Source: Caproiciproducens galactitolivorans
GTDB taxonomy: Bacteria > Bacillota > Clostridia > Oscillospirales > Acutalibacteraceae
DNA: 64,000 bases
Direction: 5' to 3'
Assembly: GCF_004768785.1 (NCBI RefSeq)
Contig: NZ_SRMQ01000007.1
Span: forward strand, 62,001-126,000
Notes under the pieces: model-generated
Seen by the model: the letters and a program-made list of their open reading frames with translations, nothing else
Told to the model about the DNA's origin: nothing
Databases searched by the model: none
Program-made: the position numbers and the translations under genes
Shown: piece after piece, positions 61,038 to 64,000 of the stretch
Layout of the letters: every line of letters begins with the position of its first letter
How positions within the stretch are numbered: the stretch's first letter is position 1

Positions 61038-61883
61038 ATGAATAAGAATACGATCACAAAATCCAGTCTTGCCCTGCTTGCCGTCTGCTCACTTCTTCTC
61101 AGCGGCTGTAAGCAGAATAACATAAGCGGGGGCGCAAAGCCAGAGGGCAGCTCTTCCGCTCCGCAAAGCGTTTCCTCCACGGTAAGTTCAGAGCAGGAAA
61201 TTTCACAGCAAACTTCCTCTTTCCACAATTCCGCCGGCTCTGAAGCGCAAAGCGAAAAAGTCGAAGAAAGCTACCTTGATGACGCGGTATTTATCGGTGA
61301 TTCCGTCACCTTGAAACTAAAAAATTATGTTACGATAAAACGGAAATCCAACCCGGGGTATTTTGGCAAGGCCCAGTTCCTTGCGGCGGGCAGCATGGGT
61401 AGCGGGAACGCCCTCAAACCGCTGAAAAGCGATTCGATTCATCCGTCCTACAACGGCAAAAAAGCTCTTTTAGAGGACAGCGTTGCCGCAATGGGTGCCA
61501 AGAAAGTCTATATTATGCTGGGAGCCAACGATTTAGGCCTGTACGGAGTTGACAAATCCGCGGAGAATATGGCAAAGCTGCTAGAGAAAATCAAAGCAAA
61601 ATCTCCGGACACAAAAATCTTCGTACAGTCCGCAACTCCGATTCTGAAGGAACGGCAGATGAAGAACCTGAACAATTCCAACCTTGTGGCTTACGACAAT
61701 AAATTAAAGGAGCTGTGCAAGCAGAGGGGATATTATTTTATCGATGTTGCTTCCGTAATGCGCGACAAGGAAGGCAATCTGCCGAAGGAATACTGCAGCG
61801 ACCCGGACGATCTGGGCATCCACTTTACCGACAAAGCGTGCCAGGTCTGGATCGATTATATTTTAACCCACGTCGTAAAATAG
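61038..61883 (+). CDS. SGNH/GDSL-hydrolase lipoprotein
   Basis: The 281-aa lipoprotein has lipobox LLSGC near residue 22, a Ser/Gln-rich spacer to about 85, and a SGNH hydrolase domain with FIGDSVTLKL (GDS, nucleophile Ser), GANDLGLYG (block III) and DDLGIHFTD near the end for the catalytic Asp-His pair. It probably removes acyl or acetyl groups from a cell-surface polymer. ATG at 61038 follows GAAGGTACGAT. It is followed 12 nt later by the DUF4358 lipoprotein. Confidence 0.88.
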   Translation: MNKNTITKSSLALLAVCSLLLSGCKQNNISGGAKPEGSSSAPQSVSSTVSSEQEISQQTSSFHNSAGSEAQSEKVEESYLDDAVFIGDSVTLKLKNYVTIKRKSNPGYFGKAQFLAAGSMGSGNALKPLKSDSIHPSYNGKKALLEDSVAAMGAKKVYIMLGANDLGLYGVDKSAENMAKLLEKIKAKSPDTKIFVQSATPILKERQMKNLNNSNLVAYDNKLKELCKQRGYYFIDVASVMRDKEGNLPKEYCSDPDDLGIHFTDKACQVWIDYILTHVVK

Positions 61884-61895
61884 GAGTGAAGAACA

Positions 61896-62360
61896 ATGAA
61901 GAAATTCTTATCCCTGCTGCTAGCCGCAGCAATTGTCTTATCGCTTGCCGCCTGCGGCGCCTCAACCAAACAGGCCGACTTGAAAAAGGTTATGACGGAT
62001 ATGAAGGCAAAAATAGAAAATCAGGAAATGATGGATTTAACGTCCGACGATTTAATGCCGAATTACGGAATATCCCCCGACGACGTAAAGCAATTTGCCG
62101 CCTACGTTGATTCCACCGGTATCAAGGGCGATGAGATTATCTTTTTGGAAGGCAAGGACGCCGAGGCTGCAAAACGGATTAAAGAGAAACTGGACGCCCG
62201 TTACAAGCAGAAGGAAGTGGAAATGAAGGATTATCTTCCAGAGGAATTTGCGGTGTTAAAAAAATGCAGCGTAAATCAAAATGGAAATTACGTCAGCATG
62301 ATTGTCAGCCCACAATATGAGGAACTGAACAAGATTTATAACGATGCTATTAAGAAATAA
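61896..62360 (+). CDS. DUF4358 lipoprotein
   Basis: The 154-aa lipoprotein has lipobox LAACG near residue 22 and a DUF4358 C-terminal domain (DEIIFLEGKDAEAAKRIKEKLDARYKQ and YLPEEFAVLKKCSVNQNGNYVSMIVSPQ). DUF4358 has no defined biochemical role, but it is often encoded next to SGNH lipoproteins, as here, which implies a shared cell-envelope process. ATG follows GGAGTGAAG. Confidence 0.88.
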   Translation: MKKFLSLLLAAAIVLSLAACGASTKQADLKKVMTDMKAKIENQEMMDLTSDDLMPNYGISPDDVKQFAAYVDSTGIKGDEIIFLEGKDAEAAKRIKEKLDARYKQKEVEMKDYLPEEFAVLKKCSVNQNGNYVSMIVSPQYEELNKIYNDAIKK

Positions 62361-62391
62361 AGAGATGAGGGATGCCCCCTCATCTCTTTTC
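62361..62391. terminator. Bidirectional terminator between lipoprotein operon and sirtuin gene
   Basis: AGAGATGAGGG and CCCTCATCTCT form a perfect 11-bp stem with a 5-nt loop, with T-run on the plus side and A-run before. Confidence 0.8.
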
Positions 62392-62393
62392 CG

Positions 62394-63113
62394 TTAATGG
62401 ATCCGGCTCAGAATTTCGCCGATGCTTCCCTGAATTAAAAGGTCGGCGTTGCCGTCTTGGGGCGTTGCGTCACGGTTGATCAGCACAAGCCTATCCCCCC
62501 GGTAGTAATCGATCAGGCTCGCGGCAGGATAAACCGCCAGCGAGGTCCCGCCGATGATCAGCATATCGGCGCGTTCAATCGCTTCTATGGCTCCATACAG
62601 CGTGCGCTGATCCAGCCCTTCCTCGTATAAAACCACGTCTGGCTTTATGGTTCCCCCGCAGAAACAGGTGGGAATTCCCTTGCTGTGCAGCATAAATTCC
62701 GCGTCGTACAGCTTATGGCACCGCTGGCAATAATTGCGGTGTACGGAGCCATGCAGTTCGTAAACCGCTTTGCTGCCCGCCATCTGATGCAGGCCGTCAA
62801 TATTCTGTGTTACTACGGCGGTCAGTTTTCCCGCCTTCTCCAGCTCCGCAAGCTTTTTGTGCGCGGCATTGGGTTTAGCATCCAAGCAGAGCATTTTGGT
62901 GCGGTAAAAGTCAAAGAACTCCGCCGTATGCGTTACATAAAAGCTGTGGCTCAGCATCGTTTCCGGCGGATATTTGTAATGCTGACGGTAAAGCCCATCC
63001 ACGCTGCGGAAATCGGGAATCCCGCTTTCCGTGGAAACACCAGCTCCACCAAAAAATACAATCCGTTTGCTTCTGTCAATCCATTCCTGCAGTTTTTCAA
63101 TCTTTTCTTCCAT
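62394..63113 (-). CDS. cobB: NAD-dependent protein deacylase (sirtuin)
   Basis: The 239-aa enzyme removes acyl groups from lysines using NAD. Motifs are GAGVSTESGIPDFRS (NAD-binding), TQNIDGLHQMAG, catalytic His in ELHGSVHRNYC, and a zinc site with CQRCHKLY and CFCGG. It is cytosolic; bacterial targets include acetyl-CoA synthetase, and no such gene is nearby. ATG at 63113 follows GGGAGG. The length is typical of the class U/III bacterial sirtuins. Confidence 0.93.
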   Translation of the reverse strand: MEEKIEKLQEWIDRSKRIVFFGGAGVSTESGIPDFRSVDGLYRQHYKYPPETMLSHSFYVTHTAEFFDFYRTKMLCLDAKPNAAHKKLAELEKAGKLTAVVTQNIDGLHQMAGSKAVYELHGSVHRNYCQRCHKLYDAEFMLHSKGIPTCFCGGTIKPDVVLYEEGLDQRTLYGAIEAIERADMLIIGGTSLAVYPAASLIDYYRGDRLVLINRDATPQDGNADLLIQGSIGEILSRIH

Positions 63114-63225
63114 AACGTTTCCTCCCTTCCGGTAATTCTATTGTAACCCTGTTCAAAACAATTGCAAGGGCAAAATCCTTTTTTCCAACTTCTCTGGATA
63201 GAAAATCCATGTAAAGAATTGTTGT

Positions 63226-63254
63226 TTGCAATGCGGTGTTATTTCTATTATACT
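63226..63254 (+). promoter_or_regulatory. Promoter of the MoxR gene
   Basis: TTGCAA (63226-63231) and TATACT (63249-63254) are spaced 17 nt apart, about 32 nt before the start codon. Confidence 0.6.
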
Positions 63255-63286
63255 AGAATGATAAATAATTCTCAGGAGGTTTTAAG

Positions 63287-64000
63287 ATGCAGGGGAAGGC
63301 TTCTCAAATCATGAACGAAGTAAAAAAGGCCGTTGTCGGAAAAGACGCGATTGTCTGCAAAGTATTAATGGTCATTCTGGCGCAGGGACACATCCTGCTG
63401 GAAGACATCCCCGGCGTTGGAAAAACAACGCTAGCGCTCGCGTTTTCAAAGGCAATGTCCCTTGACTATAAAAGAATACAATTCACCCCTGACGTTATGC
63501 CGACCGACGTAACCGGGTTTTCAATATACAACAAGGAAACGGGAAAATTGGAATATAAGCCCGGAGCCGCGCTGTGCAATCTGTTCCTAGCGGATGAAAT
63601 CAACCGAACCTCCAGTAAAACTCAATCCGCGCTTCTGGAAGTAATGGAGGAAGGAAGAATCACCGTGGACGGGACAACCCGTTCCACTCCAAAACCCTAT
63701 ATAGTGATCGCGACACAAAACCCGGTCGGCTCGGCGGGGACACAGATGCTTCCGGAATCCCAGCTCGATCGCTTTATGGTGCGTCTGACAATGGGCTACC
63801 CAAAAATTAGCGACGAAATTGAAATTTTGAAGCGCAAACAGGGGGACGATCCGCTCGATTCCGTACGCAAAGTCGTGGACGCACAGGCCATCCTCAATAT
63901 GCAGAATGAAACTGACGCGGTATACATATCCGACGATCTCTATGCCTATATCGCGCGTCTGGTCAGCGCCACGCGTGAAAACAGCATGATCCGCCTTGGG
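63287..64000 (+). CDS. MoxR-family AAA+ ATPase (3' end outside window)
   Basis: The first 238 codons of a MoxR ATPase are visible. ATG at 63287 follows AGGAGGT at 6-nt spacing. Walker A is EDIPGVGKTTLALAF, Walker B is LFLADEINRTSSKTQSALLEVMEEG, and sensor I is VIATQNPVGSAG. MoxR ATPases act as chaperones that help metal-centre or VWA-protein assembly and are usually followed by DUF58 and VWA genes; here the neighbours lie beyond the window. No stop is reached. Confidence 0.92.
   Translation, partial: MQGKASQIMNEVKKAVVGKDAIVCKVLMVILAQGHILLEDIPGVGKTTLALAFSKAMSLDYKRIQFTPDVMPTDVTGFSIYNKETGKLEYKPGAALCNLFLADEINRTSSKTQSALLEVMEEGRITVDGTTRSTPKPYIVIATQNPVGSAGTQMLPESQLDRFMVRLTMGYPKISDEIEILKRKQGDDPLDSVRKVVDAQAILNMQNETDAVYISDDLYAYIARLVSATRENSMIRLG

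Noticed and set aside
1-64000. Insertion sequences, prophage, CRISPR array, tRNA or rRNA genes
   Set aside because: No transposase, integrase or repeat-spacer pattern, and no TTCGAAT-type tRNA arm with matching cloverleaf, was found by eye.

Overview
The window looks like chromosomal DNA of a low-to-mid GC, spore-forming, possibly motile anaerobe of the Clostridia, most likely Oscillospiraceae/Ruminococcaceae. The evidence is strong AGGAGG ribosome sites, GTG and TTG starts, an intact sporulation sigma factor (sigK-like), a Trp T-box, TTAACA-type Pho boxes, Rrf2/CymR-like regulators and many small clostridial lipoproteins. I saw no rRNA, tRNA, CRISPR array, complete insertion sequence or prophage. 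It reads as core genome with a few decayed or acquired patches.

Layout. 1-5.2 kb: end of an unknown gene, a HAD phosphatase and an orphan BREX-type methyltransferase PglX, then a DUF554 membrane protein. 5.2-11.1 kb: lipoprotein, RlmI-like rRNA methyltransferase, a metY remnant, MscS channel, BASS-family transporter and RF3. 11.1-15.6 kb: secreted GH25 lysozyme with a consensus promoter, ndk, a 56-aa protein, two unreported tiny proteins (44 and 50 aa) in a mini-operon, and a FAD-Rieske oxidoreductase. 15.7-22.9 kb: a complete phosphate regulon in the order pstS-pstC-pstA-pstB-phoU-phoP-phoR behind a Pho box; PstC has an extra four-helix N-terminus. 23-27.5 kb: polar amino-acid ABC importer with two strong hairpins after the binding-protein gene, then an Xaa-Pro aminopeptidase. 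27.8-34.6 kb: MarR regulator, citrate synthase, RpiR regulator, ABC-F protein, DtxR/MntR-like regulator and two unknown proteins.

35-40.2 kb: a self-contained TetR-MMPL-coiled-coil exported protein operon with a textbook promoter and a 19-bp palindrome at the predicted start site. 40.3-43.2 kb: sigK, Pit phosphate transporter and a wrecked ABC exporter, in which two genes are fused by deletion and the product is frameshifted. 43.2-50 kb: Mrp/NBP35, GpsA, a second two-component system, cysK, and two overlapping Rrf2 regulators transcribed divergently from cysK. 49.9-52.1 kb: tandem PII-like protein plus DUF1538 transporter. 52.6-55.8 kb: trpXYZ tryptophan importer under a T-box with a UGG specifier. 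55.9-64 kb: motAB, cytidylate-kinase-like protein, MATE exporter, ECF S-component, DUF1540 protein, SGNH and DUF4358 lipoproteins, sirtuin, and the start of a MoxR ATPase gene.

The genes link into a few themes. Phosphate is served by both high-affinity Pst and low-affinity Pit. Amino-acid supply is served by a polar amino-acid ABC system, trpXYZ and cysK, and the metY remnant suggests a lost or duplicated sulfhydrylation route. The strongest leads for something undescribed are the PII/DUF1538 pair, the TetR-MMPL-coiled-coil cassette, the extended PstC, the two tiny basic proteins and the orphan PglX. I do not see a complete new defence system.
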